The notes below the pieces were generated by a model. The model worked only from the letters and a program-made list of their open reading frames with translations. It was not told the origin of the DNA and ran no database searches. Shown here in pieces: positions 9,715 through 18,617 of a stretch of DNA of 64,000 nt (position 1 is its first letter; every line of letters begins with the position of its first letter). Made by a program: the position numbers and the translations under genes. The DNA is from Weeksellaceae bacterium (GTDB lineage: Bacteria; Bacteroidota; Bacteroidia; Flavobacteriales; Weeksellaceae): the NCBI GenBank assembly GCA_949788275.1, contig OX460916.1:2046001-2110000 (forward strand), read 5' to 3'.

Positions 9715-11703
9715 ATGAAAAAAAATTTATTAGCTTTATTCTCAGTCGGAGCTTTAATAAGTTTAAACGCTCAGACCGCCCTAAATACATATATCGGCGA
9801 TAAAGCTGTCGTGAAAGTTGAAGCAAATACTCTGTTTTACAATGGAGGTAATTTGTCAATTGCATCCGATGTCGAAAAAACCGTTATAAACGAAGGAAAT
9901 ATCTACGTTACAAATACTTATACAAAAATTGGTACTCCATCAAAAGATGCAGGAAAAGAGTTTGTTAACGTTCATAAAGATTCGGATAAATATGGCCAAT
10001 TAATTGTAGCAGGTAATGGAACAACAAATACGTCCAATACTGGTTTCTTAACAGTTGAAAGAGCTTCTGTTAATCCAAGTTCAATCAATTATCTAAATAT
10101 GGGGATTCCTTTCCAAGGTCAAGTTGAAACTTTCAACGATATCTTCGGTGTCGCCTTTAGAGGAAATTGTGTTCTTGATAAAAGTTGTGGTCAACGCTAC
10201 AGTTCTACCTTACAAAAATGGAACAATAATAAGATTGTTTGGGATGCAGTACCTACTGCTACCAAATACCAACCAGGTTATGCCTATAATTTAAATTTAT
10301 GGAACGCGAACCTAACCTCTATTTTCCAACAAGCTCATGCTACTTCTAAACCGGTAAGCTACCGTGGACGTATTGCACCAGAGTCTGTAACCCTTTCAGC
10401 AACAACGCTTATCCCAAATTACAAAGGTGATGCAAATGCATTTTCAACTGCCAATTGGGGAAAATGGAAAAAAAATATCAATAATTACAATGAGTTTTAC
10501 GAGACCTATGTAGCCAATAATGGTGCCGTAGGTGTTGATCAATCGACCACCGCTGGTAAAAACTTTCACCAATTTGGTAATCCTTTTACGTCTAATATTG
10601 ATTTATCTAAACCAGATACCTACCTTAGAATAAACGGCCAAGCACCATCGCTATCTAATTATCTATTAACAATTTCTAAATTCACTACTGCATCCAATAT
10701 TCAATGGAACAACGAAACAGGAACTACCTATGTAGGCGAGATTGAAGCAGAACAAGTGCAGTCAGGAATGACAACCTCTTGGACAAAGAGTGGTGAAGCT
10801 TTATTGATTCGCCCATTTGAGAAATTTACAGTGAATGTAAAAGCCAAAGATGGATCTTCAGATTTAGTAGATGTCGAGTTTTTATTTAATGATCAAATAA
10901 AAACCTTCATCCAAGATAATGCAGATCTTGGTAGAAGATTAGGTGATCTTAGTCGTAGTGCTGCTTCTTTTTCACAATTAGAAGTCTATTTTACTAAAGC
11001 CAATGGCGATTATATGGGTTTCCCAATCTATTTATCTGCCTCAAATAAATTTGAGAATGGAACTATTCAAAACAATGATGGTTTAAACAATTACGCGTAC
11101 TTCTTACAAGAAGACGGAGAATCTGAAACACCAATTGCTAATTCTGAAACAACGAACAATGTTATTGCTGATAACTACGTGGGTAAACCAATTACTTTAG
11201 GTCTTACAAATGACGTTGCTACAGCAAGTGAGTATGCTTTTAAATTTAAATTATACGATGACAACATTTTTGGAGCTGTTGAATCTAATCTAGTAAATGG
11301 ACGTAAATTTTTCTTAGAAGATAGAAAAAATTCACAAGTCATTGAAATTCAAAACAACCAAGAGTATGTTTTCAATTTAAACGAGGGGGACGACTTACAA
11401 AACCGTTTTGCTGTCTACTGGCAAGAATACAATAAGTTAGGTACAAATGAAAATGAATTAAATAAATATAAAACTTTAGTTTATAAAAATAACAATTACG
11501 ATTACTTTGTACGTTTAAATAATGCTAAAAAATACGCTAATATTGAAGTCTATAATTTACAAGGTCAAAAAGTAGATGATTATAAAAATGTTGTAACAAC
11601 AAGCGATTTTAAATTAGCGAATTTAACTACAGCAGGTGTTTACATAGTTAAATTAACTTATGCTGACGGTGAAAATTTCACAACCAAAGTAATTGTAAAA
11701 TAA
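9715..11703 (+). CDS. Secreted protein with C-terminal type IX secretion sorting domain
   Basis: A 662-residue protein beginning with a Sec signal peptide (MKKNLLALFSVGALISLNAQ). The last ~75 residues are a Por-type T9SS sorting domain: IEVYNLQGQKVDDYKNV, then FKLANLTTAGVYIVKL and the final basic KVIVK. Such domains send proteins across the outer membrane by the PorK-PorV machinery, after which they are cleaved and anchored or released. The middle is repetitive in Asn, Thr and Gly and beta-rich with no enzyme motif I recognise, so it is probably an adhesin-like or structural surface protein. Downstream at 23 bases is a tiny predicted secreted membrane protein. Confidence 0.85.
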   Translation: MKKNLLALFSVGALISLNAQTALNTYIGDKAVVKVEANTLFYNGGNLSIASDVEKTVINEGNIYVTNTYTKIGTPSKDAGKEFVNVHKDSDKYGQLIVAGNGTTNTSNTGFLTVERASVNPSSINYLNMGIPFQGQVETFNDIFGVAFRGNCVLDKSCGQRYSSTLQKWNNNKIVWDAVPTATKYQPGYAYNLNLWNANLTSIFQQAHATSKPVSYRGRIAPESVTLSATTLIPNYKGDANAFSTANWGKWKKNINNYNEFYETYVANNGAVGVDQSTTAGKNFHQFGNPFTSNIDLSKPDTYLRINGQAPSLSNYLLTISKFTTASNIQWNNETGTTYVGEIEAEQVQSGMTTSWTKSGEALLIRPFEKFTVNVKAKDGSSDLVDVEFLFNDQIKTFIQDNADLGRRLGDLSRSAASFSQLEVYFTKANGDYMGFPIYLSASNKFENGTIQNNDGLNNYAYFLQEDGESETPIANSETTNNVIADNYVGKPITLGLTNDVATASEYAFKFKLYDDNIFGAVESNLVNGRKFFLEDRKNSQVIEIQNNQEYVFNLNEGDDLQNRFAVYWQEYNKLGTNENELNKYKTLVYKNNNYDYFVRLNNAKKYANIEVYNLQGQKVDDYKNVVTTSDFKLANLTTAGVYIVKLTYADGENFTTKVIVK

Positions 11704-11725
11704 ATAACTGACTTAATTTATACTT

Positions 11726-11992
11726 ATGAAAATATTTAAAACAATTGTAGTTCTTCTTTTAGCGAATCTACAAATTTTACTTGCCAATGCTGGGAACACA
11801 GTATATAGCATAGATTCAAATTCAGGAAACACTGCTCCTCCAATGCCGATGGATATGACTGCTAAAGGTGGTTCAGGAGGTCCTGGGTCACAAACAGGAC
11901 TACCTATAGACGACTATGCAATGTTATTAGTGGTAGTAGCTGTACTTATTATAGGATACCTTGTCTATTCTAAAAAATATAAAATCATCTAA
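11726..11992 (+). CDS. Small signal-peptide protein with PID-CTERM-like sorting tail
   Basis: An 88-residue protein: signal peptide at 1-22 (MKIFKTIVVLLLANLQILLA), a short Pro/Met/Gly-rich extracytoplasmic stretch (PPMPMDM...GGSGGPGSQTG), then LPIDDY, one transmembrane helix (about 67-82) and a basic tail YSKKYKII. This motif-helix-basic layout is that of a C-terminal protein-sorting signal, and the PID(D)Y motif matches what is annotated in Bacteroidetes as a PID-CTERM domain, by memory rather than by search. Almost no mature protein remains, so it may be a processing-only peptide or part of the T9SS cargo's surface assembly. It lies 23 bases after that gene and probably shares its transcript. 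Confidence 0.7.
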   Translation: MKIFKTIVVLLLANLQILLANAGNTVYSIDSNSGNTAPPMPMDMTAKGGSGGPGSQTGLPIDDYAMLLVVVAVLIIGYLVYSKKYKII

Positions 11993-12011
11993 AAAAAATA
12001 GAGTACTTTTA

Positions 12012-12042
12012 AACCTCAATCTACAGATTGAGGTTTTTTTAT
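12012..12042 (+). terminator. Terminator of the T9SS cargo/PID-CTERM unit
   Basis: AACCTCAATC (12012-12021), loop TACA, GATTGAGGTT (12026-12035), then T-run. It lies upstream of ATG 12063, which argues against the longer reading frame that runs through it. Confidence 0.9.
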
Positions 12043-12062
12043 GTTTATTAATCATTCATATT

Positions 12063-13373
12063 ATGAAGAAGAAATTTATGATCCCTATTTTATTGTGCAA
12101 TGCATCCTTATTTGCGCAATTTACAATAGATGGGCAATTTGAAAATTACAGCAACAAAAAAGTATTGGTTAAGTTATACGAAAATTCAGAACTTAAGCTG
12201 ATTCAGAATACCACAACAGATAATACCGGAAAATTTACAGCAAAGGTTCCTAAAGCGTATAATGGCTTCGTGAAAATTGATCTACCAACAGGTGAATCAT
12301 TGGCATTACTTACAGACAATAAACCCCTAAAATTTAAAACCGTTTCTGGGCAAGAATTCCAAAATCAGTTGCAAATAATTGAAGGAAAAACACATCAAGA
12401 ATTTCAGAACAATGATCTGAAAAAAACTCTTGCCGATGTCAATCAAAACGTATTTCCTTACTTAAAGAATATCTATAAGCCCGGCGATAAATTTTATCAA
12501 GCCATTTTAATGGAAGAACAACGCATTAAATCGGTTTTGTTAGAGGGTTCAACTACGGCTAATTCCTTGGTAAAATACAACCTAGAATTACAACAGTTAA
12601 TCAGCGATTCGCAGTCGGCCAAAAACCCAGAGGCGCAAAAGCAAATTCTTGACCATTTGGTAAACGATGACGAACGCTTAGAACAATCGGGTCAAATGCA
12701 AAACTTGGTGTATAACTTCCTTAACTTCGAACTAAACAATAGCGCGAATGCTACAGGTTCTATGGACGATAAGCTAAAAGCCATTACCGAACGTTTATTA
12801 AATGCAACCGACCTTCAAACCTCTCGTGGACAAGCTGTATTAGGGACGCTTTTAAATCTAGTACCTGCCGACCAGTTTAAAGATTATCATACCTTCTACA
12901 TCAACAAAGTAGAAGGATTAACCTGTACCATTACCGATGCTTTAAGCAATAAAGTAAAAGTTAGTAAAGGAATCACCGTTGGAACAGTTGTTCCGAATAT
13001 TGTCTTTGATCAAGCTGTAAAAGGCAAAAAGAGCTTATACGACATTAAGGCCAACCAAAAACTTATCGTGTTTTGGGCTTCTTGGTGTCCGGCTTGTAAC
13101 AATGAAATGCCTTACATAAAAGAGTTTTATACCAATTTTAAAAAACAAGGTGGTGAAATTGTTGCCATATCCCTTGATGTTGATCAGCACGCTTTTCAAA
13201 CAGCAACGGCTGGGTTAACGTGGTACAATTATACCGACTTGCTTAAATGGGATAGCCCGGCGGTCGAAAAATTCGGAGTCCAGTCAACCCCTACCCTGTT
13301 TCTTGTCGATAAAGACAATAAACTCATCAAAAAAGTAAATCATATTTCAGAATTAATCACTGAACATAAATAA
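12063..13373 (+). CDS. TlpA-type thioredoxin-fold protein with DUF4369-like N-terminus
   Basis: A 436-residue exported protein. The chosen start gives a signal peptide ending CNASLFAQ; the earlier in-frame start at 11961 would have to translate through a terminator and is rejected. Residues ~20-95 look like the DUF4369 beta domain common in Bacteroidetes thioredoxin-like proteins, ~110-290 are helical, and the C-terminal ~130 residues are a thioredoxin fold with WASWCPACNNEMP, active site CPAC. It is expected to act in the periplasm as a disulfide reductase or in thiol maintenance. No dedicated partner gene is adjacent. The first cysteine of the pair is intact. Confidence 0.85.
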   Translation: MKKKFMIPILLCNASLFAQFTIDGQFENYSNKKVLVKLYENSELKLIQNTTTDNTGKFTAKVPKAYNGFVKIDLPTGESLALLTDNKPLKFKTVSGQEFQNQLQIIEGKTHQEFQNNDLKKTLADVNQNVFPYLKNIYKPGDKFYQAILMEEQRIKSVLLEGSTTANSLVKYNLELQQLISDSQSAKNPEAQKQILDHLVNDDERLEQSGQMQNLVYNFLNFELNNSANATGSMDDKLKAITERLLNATDLQTSRGQAVLGTLLNLVPADQFKDYHTFYINKVEGLTCTITDALSNKVKVSKGITVGTVVPNIVFDQAVKGKKSLYDIKANQKLIVFWASWCPACNNEMPYIKEFYTNFKKQGGEIVAISLDVDQHAFQTATAGLTWYNYTDLLKWDSPAVEKFGVQSTPTLFLVDKDNKLIKKVNHISELITEHK

Positions 13374-13377
13374 CTCC

Positions 13378-13409
13378 AGAAGCTGTCGACATCGACAGCT
13401 TTTTTTTTG
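13378..13409 (+). terminator. Terminator after the TlpA-like gene
   Basis: AGCTGTCG (13381-13388) pairs with CGACAGCT (13393-13400) across loop ACAT, extended by AAG/CTT on the outside and followed by eight T. Confidence 0.9.
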
Positions 13410-13470
13410 CGGTCCACCAATGAATTTCAGTCATTCAATTCAAAGCATTCACTTCCACAAACCGCAAACT

Positions 13471-13547
13471 GCGGTAGGGATAGGAATGAAAAATCCTTTG
13501 CGAATAGCAAAGATTGACATGGATAGCCCGGTGCGTAGCAACCGCCC
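13471..13547 (-). repeat. Structured intergenic repeat, copy A1
   Basis: Read on the minus strand it begins GGGCGGT and ends ACCGC. It contains the family's mini-hairpin TGC-TAC-GCA, the conserved GGGCTATCC block, an apical stem TTTGC/GCAAA with loop TATTC, then GGAT and CCTATCCCTACCGC. Outer arms GCGGT/ACCGC pair. Immediately beyond its 3' end, ACCGCA pairs with TGCGGT (13461-13475), a short version of the hairpins seen beside other copies. Confidence 0.75.
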
Positions 13548-13583
13548 AAAAAAATAATAAATGAATGTGTAAAATGGTGTGTT

Positions 13584-13691
13584 GGGCGGCCCTTTCAGGT
13601 CAGGCTATTCGCTTTATCTTTTTTGGAAAATGAACTTATGGATTATTTTGAAACAAGGGCCAAAAAAGGATATCGCTGCTATCCTTGCCGC
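13584..13691 (+). repeat. Structured intergenic repeat, copy A2
   Basis: Begins GGGCGGC and ends GCCGC (outer stem). Mini-hairpin CCT-TTC-AGG, then CAGGCTATTCGCTTTATC, an apical stem TTTTTTGG/CCAAAAAA closing a ~30-base loop, then GGATATCGCTGCTATCCTT. Same architecture as A1, B, C and D with different paired bases. It is divergent to A1, 36 bases away. Confidence 0.8.
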
Positions 13692-13694
13692 GGC

Positions 13695-13738
13695 GTTCGT
13701 AGTATAAACGTACTTAGCCGTACGTTTATACTACGAAC
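13695..13738. repeat. Perfect 19-bp inverted repeat at the 3' end of A2
   Basis: GTTCGTAGTATAAACGTAC (13695-13713) and its exact complement (13720-13738) with a 6-base loop. It starts 3 bases after the repeat's GCCGC arm. It has no T-run, so it is not a standard terminator. Confidence 0.85.
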
Positions 13739-13818
13739 TTTGTTGATGGAAGCTGACGGGTTTTAATTAAAAAAGGGTACTGCGTCTATTATTCGTGGGA
13801 TCAACTCCATTGATACGC

Positions 13819-15363
13819 CTAGATAAGACTTTGTTTGCTCTTGTAATTAATGATCAGGAAAATACCGATAAGGATGGTGAACCCCCATAGGGAACTACCG
13901 CCATAACTAAAAAACGGTAACGGGATTCCGACCGTTGGGAACAAGCCCATAACCATGGCTATATTGATAAAGAAATGGAAAAACAAGATAGAGCCTACAC
14001 AATAGCCATAGAAGCGCGCAAAGCGATTCTGTTGCTGTTCGGCTAAATGGTATAGCCTAGCGACAAATAAGGCGTAGACAATAACGATAAACACGCTTCC
14101 TACGAATCCCCACTCCTCACCTACTGCCGTAAAAATATAATCGGTTTGTTGCTCGGGTACAAAACGTCCCTTTTTAATGGTTCCTTGATTGTATCCTTTC
14201 CCAAACATTTCACCCGAGCCGATGGCTGTTTTGGCATAGAGTAAATTGTACCCAGAGGTATCTCGGTATTTTGCCTCTCCTTCGTACAAGACCATTACCC
14301 GCTCTTTTTGGTGTTTGGGTAACTTCTCGAAAATAATGGGAGATATAAAACTAACAATACTGGTAAACAATAATAAAACAATAGAGCATACGATGCTGAA
14401 ATTCATCACATTCGCTGCCAGTCCCGACTGTAATTTGAAGGGTGATGTGGCCGTTTCTTTTTGGTACACAATTTTCATGACTACCACTGGTAAAATAGAA
14501 ATTACCGCACCAATAAGCCCAAACAAAACCGTATTGAAAAAAATGGGTTCTGAAAAGAAGAGCGATCGCATAGGAAATAAATGCCCAAAGGATTCTCTTA
14601 ATTCTTCGCTTAAGTGGGCAACGAAATAACAGATAATAATTAAGAGGACAAAGTAAATAGAAAGCCCGATTAATACCCCATAAGCTGCGTCTTCAACGTC
14701 TTTACTGTAATTAAATGATAAAATGAGTAAAGCGATGACCAAAATGATAAAACCAAAAAATAAGAGGACGTAAAATGGAATTTGAACAATGGATATAAGA
14801 AATATAAGCAGCCCAACAATGGGTGCTAGAATAATCCAGGGGTTAAGTCCTTCGCGGTATAAAGCAATACTGAACGAACAGAATATAATCACCGATCCTA
14901 GATCGGGTTGTAACATGATTAGGGTGATTGGTATAAGTAAAACCAACACCAATTTGCCAAGAAAAGAAACATTGTTTAAATTGGCATTGGAGTGATTAAT
15001 CATATTGGCGATTAACAATGCCGTACCAATTTTAGCAAACTCGGCCGGTTGTAAACTAAGTGGTCCAAACCGATACCACGCCTTGGCACCATTAATTTCT
15101 TTCCCAAAAAATAGAACACCAACCAGTAATAGACAGGATATAAGATAGATAAAGGGGCTATTAATCTCGAAAAAATTACGGTTATTACTGCTAATAATCA
15201 CTAATCCCAAGACAAAAACCATCCCTAACCCAAACCAGATGACTTGTTTAACACCTAGATCGGGGTTGACGCTGTAAACATTCATAATCCCGAAAATAAC
15301 GATAATCATTCCCAGGGTAAGAACGACCCAATCAATTCCTTGTAATAGTCGATTTTGGCTCAA
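13819..15363 (-). CDS. rodA: Rod-shape peptidoglycan polymerase RodA (SEDS family)
   Basis: RodA is the SEDS glycosyltransferase that works with PBP2 in lateral-wall synthesis. The 514-residue protein has SEDS motifs: GAKAWYRFGPLSLQPAEFAK near the N-terminal third, GEEWGFVGS and the C-terminal FFINIAMVMGLFPTVGIPLPFFSYGGSS. It is much longer than E. coli RodA (370); the extra ~100+ residues lie around 175-315, add several hydrophobic segments and separate the usual transmembrane blocks. The start ATG at 15363 overlaps the end of mrdA by 32 bases, so translation is coupled. It is the last gene of the mreBCD-mrdA-rodA operon. Confidence 0.93.
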   Translation of the reverse strand: MSQNRLLQGIDWVVLTLGMIIVIFGIMNVYSVNPDLGVKQVIWFGLGMVFVLGLVIISSNNRNFFEINSPFIYLISCLLLVGVLFFGKEINGAKAWYRFGPLSLQPAEFAKIGTALLIANMINHSNANLNNVSFLGKLVLVLLIPITLIMLQPDLGSVIIFCSFSIALYREGLNPWIILAPIVGLLIFLISIVQIPFYVLLFFGFIILVIALLILSFNYSKDVEDAAYGVLIGLSIYFVLLIIICYFVAHLSEELRESFGHLFPMRSLFFSEPIFFNTVLFGLIGAVISILPVVVMKIVYQKETATSPFKLQSGLAANVMNFSIVCSIVLLLFTSIVSFISPIIFEKLPKHQKERVMVLYEGEAKYRDTSGYNLLYAKTAIGSGEMFGKGYNQGTIKKGRFVPEQQTDYIFTAVGEEWGFVGSVFIVIVYALFVARLYHLAEQQQNRFARFYGYCVGSILFFHFFINIAMVMGLFPTVGIPLPFFSYGGSSLWGFTILIGIFLIINYKSKQSLI

Positions 15364-17242
15364 TGCTGTCTTTTTTTAGGGGTTCAATATATAATCCTTT
15401 TCGCTTTAAATAATTCACCCACTGACGTCTGTATTCGCCTTGTAGGTTACCAGCCTTCATACGCTTTACCATCTCTGGTCGTTTAATGGTATCTGTTAAA
15501 TACAATTCGGCCACCAGACTGGTCATTGGTCCAGCCCATGTTGCCCCGTAATGCCCATTTTCAACAATGGCAGCCACCACAATTTTTGGGTTCTCGGCCG
15601 GTGCGATTAAAATAAACAACGAGTGATCTTGTCCTTGTGAATTTTGTGCAGTACCTGTTTTTCCTAATTGTGTAAAATCTTTTACTTCGAAACGTCTAGC
15701 CGTCCCCATGGTAAATACATTGCGCATTCCACGAAGTACAGTGCCAAAGTATTTAGGGTCGACTAAGGTTTGTTTTTTAACGACAAAGTTGGAGTCTTTC
15801 ATAGGAATACCATCGACTTTATGAACGATATGAGGTGTGTAATAAAAACCTTGATTGGCTATGGCAGCAGCAAAGTTTGCCATTTGTAAAGGCGTTGTTG
15901 AAATATCTCCTTGTCCCATCCCGTTAAAAATGATGCGGTAAGGATTCCAAACCCCTTCGCCGAAGCGGTTATCGTAAAAATCGGAAGTAGGTATAAGCCC
16001 CTTATTCCCCACGGGTAAATCGGTTCCCATATAACGTCCAAGGCCAAAGCTATTCATAATCGATGCCCATTGATTCATTCCTACACTGTAGTTAGAACTG
16101 TCTTTCCGTACAATATCGCGGTAAGCTTCAGAAAAGTAATTATTACACGACTTTCCAATTGCTCGCTCTAAACCTTGGGGTGCAAAATACATTCCGCAAT
16201 GGCAACCAATTTTCATACGTCCATATCGAAACCCATGTTTACATACATAGGTCGTTTTTTCAGTGGTTACACCCATTTGCATCGCCGCTAATGCTGTCAT
16301 TACTTTAAAGGTTGAACCAGGTGGATAGGTTCCTTGTAATGCCCGATCGAAAGTAGGCATGGATACCGAATCATTAATTAATTCATTTCTCAATTTAGAG
16401 TTTAGATAATGATTCGGGTTAATGGTTGGAGCCGACGCTAAAGCCAATATTTCACCCGTAGTTGGGTCGATAGCCACGACTGCTCCACGTTTATTTTGAA
16501 GCATTTCTTCGGCCAATTCTTGTAGACGAAAATCTATGGTTAATTCGACCGTTTTTCCACTTTTTACTGCCCGATCATATTGACCTTCTTTGTAGGGTCC
16601 GACCACATTCATGGTACGATCTACAATCCAGTTTTTAACCCCTTTTATTCCGCGTAAATCTTTTTCATAAGATTTTTCTACTCCGGCTATACCGACTAAA
16701 TCACCGGGTTGGTAATAAGCCGAATCTGTTTTTATATAGGACGGGCTAGCTTCATTAATATACCCTAAAATATTCCCCGCCGAATTCACCATATATTTCC
16801 TTTCGGGACGTTTAATAATGCTAAACGCAGGAAATAGATAAAGTTGCTCTTGCATACGGGCATACTCTTCTCTCGAAATATTTTTCTTAAAAGGGTAAGG
16901 AAGTAATTTTTTATAATCGGGTAAAGAGGTAATGGTATGAATAATTGAATCGAACTGAAAAGGCGTAATACCGACTAGTTTAGAGAATTTATTTTTTTCA
17001 AAATCATCAAAAATTTTCGCCGGAATAACATCTAATTCGTACGAATATGAATTACTCACCAACAATTTCCCATTCCGATCGAGAATATCGCCCCGATTGG
17101 GGTAAATAATTTCTTGTTTAATGGACGTATTAAAAGCGTTTAATTTATAACGGTCTGTAAATAATTGCAAATACGCCAAACGTCCTATGAATAGTATCGC
17201 TATCAATAGGATTAAGGTGTAAACAATCATTAGCTTTTTCAT
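15332..17242 (-). CDS. mrdA: Penicillin-binding protein 2 (peptidoglycan transpeptidase)
   Basis: PBP2 cross-links new peptidoglycan in the elongasome with RodA. The 636-residue protein has an N-terminal membrane anchor (about 4-24), a pedestal domain with NRGDILDRNGKLL, and the transpeptidase domain with SxxK motif STFK (in GSTFKVMTALA), the SCNN region (SxN motif) and KTG in LGKTGTAQ. All active-site residues are present. It overlaps mreD by 4 bases at its start and rodA at its end. The length is typical of Bacteroidetes PBP2. Confidence 0.96.
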   Translation of the reverse strand: MKKLMIVYTLILLIAILFIGRLAYLQLFTDRYKLNAFNTSIKQEIIYPNRGDILDRNGKLLVSNSYSYELDVIPAKIFDDFEKNKFSKLVGITPFQFDSIIHTITSLPDYKKLLPYPFKKNISREEYARMQEQLYLFPAFSIIKRPERKYMVNSAGNILGYINEASPSYIKTDSAYYQPGDLVGIAGVEKSYEKDLRGIKGVKNWIVDRTMNVVGPYKEGQYDRAVKSGKTVELTIDFRLQELAEEMLQNKRGAVVAIDPTTGEILALASAPTINPNHYLNSKLRNELINDSVSMPTFDRALQGTYPPGSTFKVMTALAAMQMGVTTEKTTYVCKHGFRYGRMKIGCHCGMYFAPQGLERAIGKSCNNYFSEAYRDIVRKDSSNYSVGMNQWASIMNSFGLGRYMGTDLPVGNKGLIPTSDFYDNRFGEGVWNPYRIIFNGMGQGDISTTPLQMANFAAAIANQGFYYTPHIVHKVDGIPMKDSNFVVKKQTLVDPKYFGTVLRGMRNVFTMGTARRFEVKDFTQLGKTGTAQNSQGQDHSLFILIAPAENPKIVVAAIVENGHYGATWAGPMTSLVAELYLTDTIKRPEMVKRMKAGNLQGEYRRQWVNYLKRKGLYIEPLKKDSIEPKSTITRN

Positions 17243-17754
17243 ACTCCCACTTTATTTTTAAACAGTATTTTATAAATAAACACAAAGACTAATGTTAATG
17301 CTGAAGTAATCAACGTATTGATGAGCACCGTAGTAATACCTGTGAATTTAAAGTTTTCTAAAATTAACAATAAAAAATGATGTGTTAACACGAGGATCGA
17401 TAAATAAAATGTCCATTGGTAAATACTAAAACTTGAGAAACTGAAAAAATCAATTTCAAAATTCGATTTACCCGATAATAATTTAATAATACTGTATCTA
17501 AAATAAGCGATAAAGGTTGTAGCAAAAGCATGAATTCCACCTGTATTCTCAAATACATCAATGGTAAGTCCTAAAATAAAGGCTAATATAACAAGGGTGT
17601 ATCGACTCTGAGTTGCGGGATAAAACAACACAAATATAACATAGATATAAGGCTGATAATTACCTAAAAAGTTGATATGATTAAACACAAAAACCTGTAA
17701 CAAACTTATAATAGCAATCTTTACAAGACTGAATAGGAATTCTTTATTGAACAT
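17239..17754 (-). CDS. mreD: Rod-shape determining protein MreD
   Basis: A 171-residue inner-membrane protein with five to six hydrophobic helices, no charged catalytic motif, and the weak similarity typical of MreD. The assignment rests mainly on position: between mreC and mrdA, overlapping the latter by 4 bases (ATGA-type) and the former by 11. MreD bridges MreC and the PBP2-RodA polymerase in the elongasome. The conserved central QSRYTLVILAFILGLTIDVF helix resembles the family's GLxxD segment. Confidence 0.88.
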   Translation of the reverse strand: MFNKEFLFSLVKIAIISLLQVFVFNHINFLGNYQPYIYVIFVLFYPATQSRYTLVILAFILGLTIDVFENTGGIHAFATTFIAYFRYSIIKLLSGKSNFEIDFFSFSSFSIYQWTFYLSILVLTHHFLLLILENFKFTGITTVLINTLITSALTLVFVFIYKILFKNKVGV

Positions 17755-18595
17755 GATTAATGATTAAGCTATCCGACTTTTCGACTTCTTGAATTTGTTC
17801 TTTAAACAAATTAGTAACAACGTATGCGTGTGATAAATTCGCGAAATTTTGTTTCAATTGCACTTGAATTTTCAGTTCCCCCGAGACTTCATCTATCTTT
17901 TTGCTAACAACCGTACCAATCATAATTCCTTCAGGAAAAACAGGCGATTTACCATCGGTTTCAATGATATCTCCTTTTTTAACTTCAATGTATTTTGGAA
18001 TTTCTAACAATTGTACATAGCGCGCATCTTTTCCATCCCATACAAGACTTCCAAAATATTCGTTACCTCGAATACGGGCATTAATTTTAATGTCTTTGTT
18101 TAATAAAGAAATAGCTCTAGAGAAGTTTTTTCCAGCATAGGAAACAATACCTACTACACCATTATTGGTCATAATTCCATCGCCTTTTTCTACGCCATCA
18201 ACACGACCTTTATTAATGGTCAATTGGTTTTGAGATTGGGTAATTGAATTGTTAATCACTTCGGTGGGGATAAAAGAATAGGTTTGCTTGTAGCCAACGG
18301 TATCGGTTCGTACAAATTTTTTGGTACGGGCTTTATCAAGTCCTAAGTGAACAAGCTGTTCACGGAGATAAGAATTCTCTTCTTGAAGTTCTTTGTTCGA
18401 TTCGGGTAAGCGAACAAAATGAGTCACAGCAGCGACTTTCTGATTGACAAAACCAGTAAAATTAATACTGGCTTCGGCAAAAAGTGTTTCGTGATATATA
18501 TTTTTTTTAAAGACCAGAAACAATGCAAAAAATTCTAAAAAGAAGAAAATTAATAGCACACCATTTCGTCTAATAGCATTCAGAATATACTGCAT
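17744..18595 (-). CDS. mreC: Rod-shape determining protein MreC
   Basis: A 283-residue bitopic protein: one transmembrane helix (about 11-29), a coiled coil (about 62-90, ESNKELQEENSYLREQLVHLG), then the two beta-barrel periplasmic domains, with the family signatures INKGRVDGVEKGDGI, GVVGIV and the later DIIETDGKSPVFPEGIMIGTV. MreC scaffolds PBP2 outside the membrane and links to MreB through MreD. It overlaps mreD by 11 bases and follows mreB by 22. Confidence 0.95.
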   Translation of the reverse strand: MQYILNAIRRNGVLLIFFFLEFFALFLVFKKNIYHETLFAEASINFTGFVNQKVAAVTHFVRLPESNKELQEENSYLREQLVHLGLDKARTKKFVRTDTVGYKQTYSFIPTEVINNSITQSQNQLTINKGRVDGVEKGDGIMTNNGVVGIVSYAGKNFSRAISLLNKDIKINARIRGNEYFGSLVWDGKDARYVQLLEIPKYIEVKKGDIIETDGKSPVFPEGIMIGTVVSKKIDEVSGELKIQVQLKQNFANLSHAYVVTNLFKEQIQEVEKSDSLIINHVQ

Positions 18596-18617
18596 TGTAA
18601 ACTATGTTCTTTAGTCC

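Noticed and set aside
11961-12062. N-terminal extension of the TlpA-like gene
   Set aside because: The extension would be translated through the preceding terminator; ATG 12063 gives a proper signal peptide.
14246-14629. Plus-strand frame antisense to rodA
   Set aside because: Shadow of the rodA coding strand; the same holds for other frames opposite mrdA, mutL, putP, GT117 and enolase.
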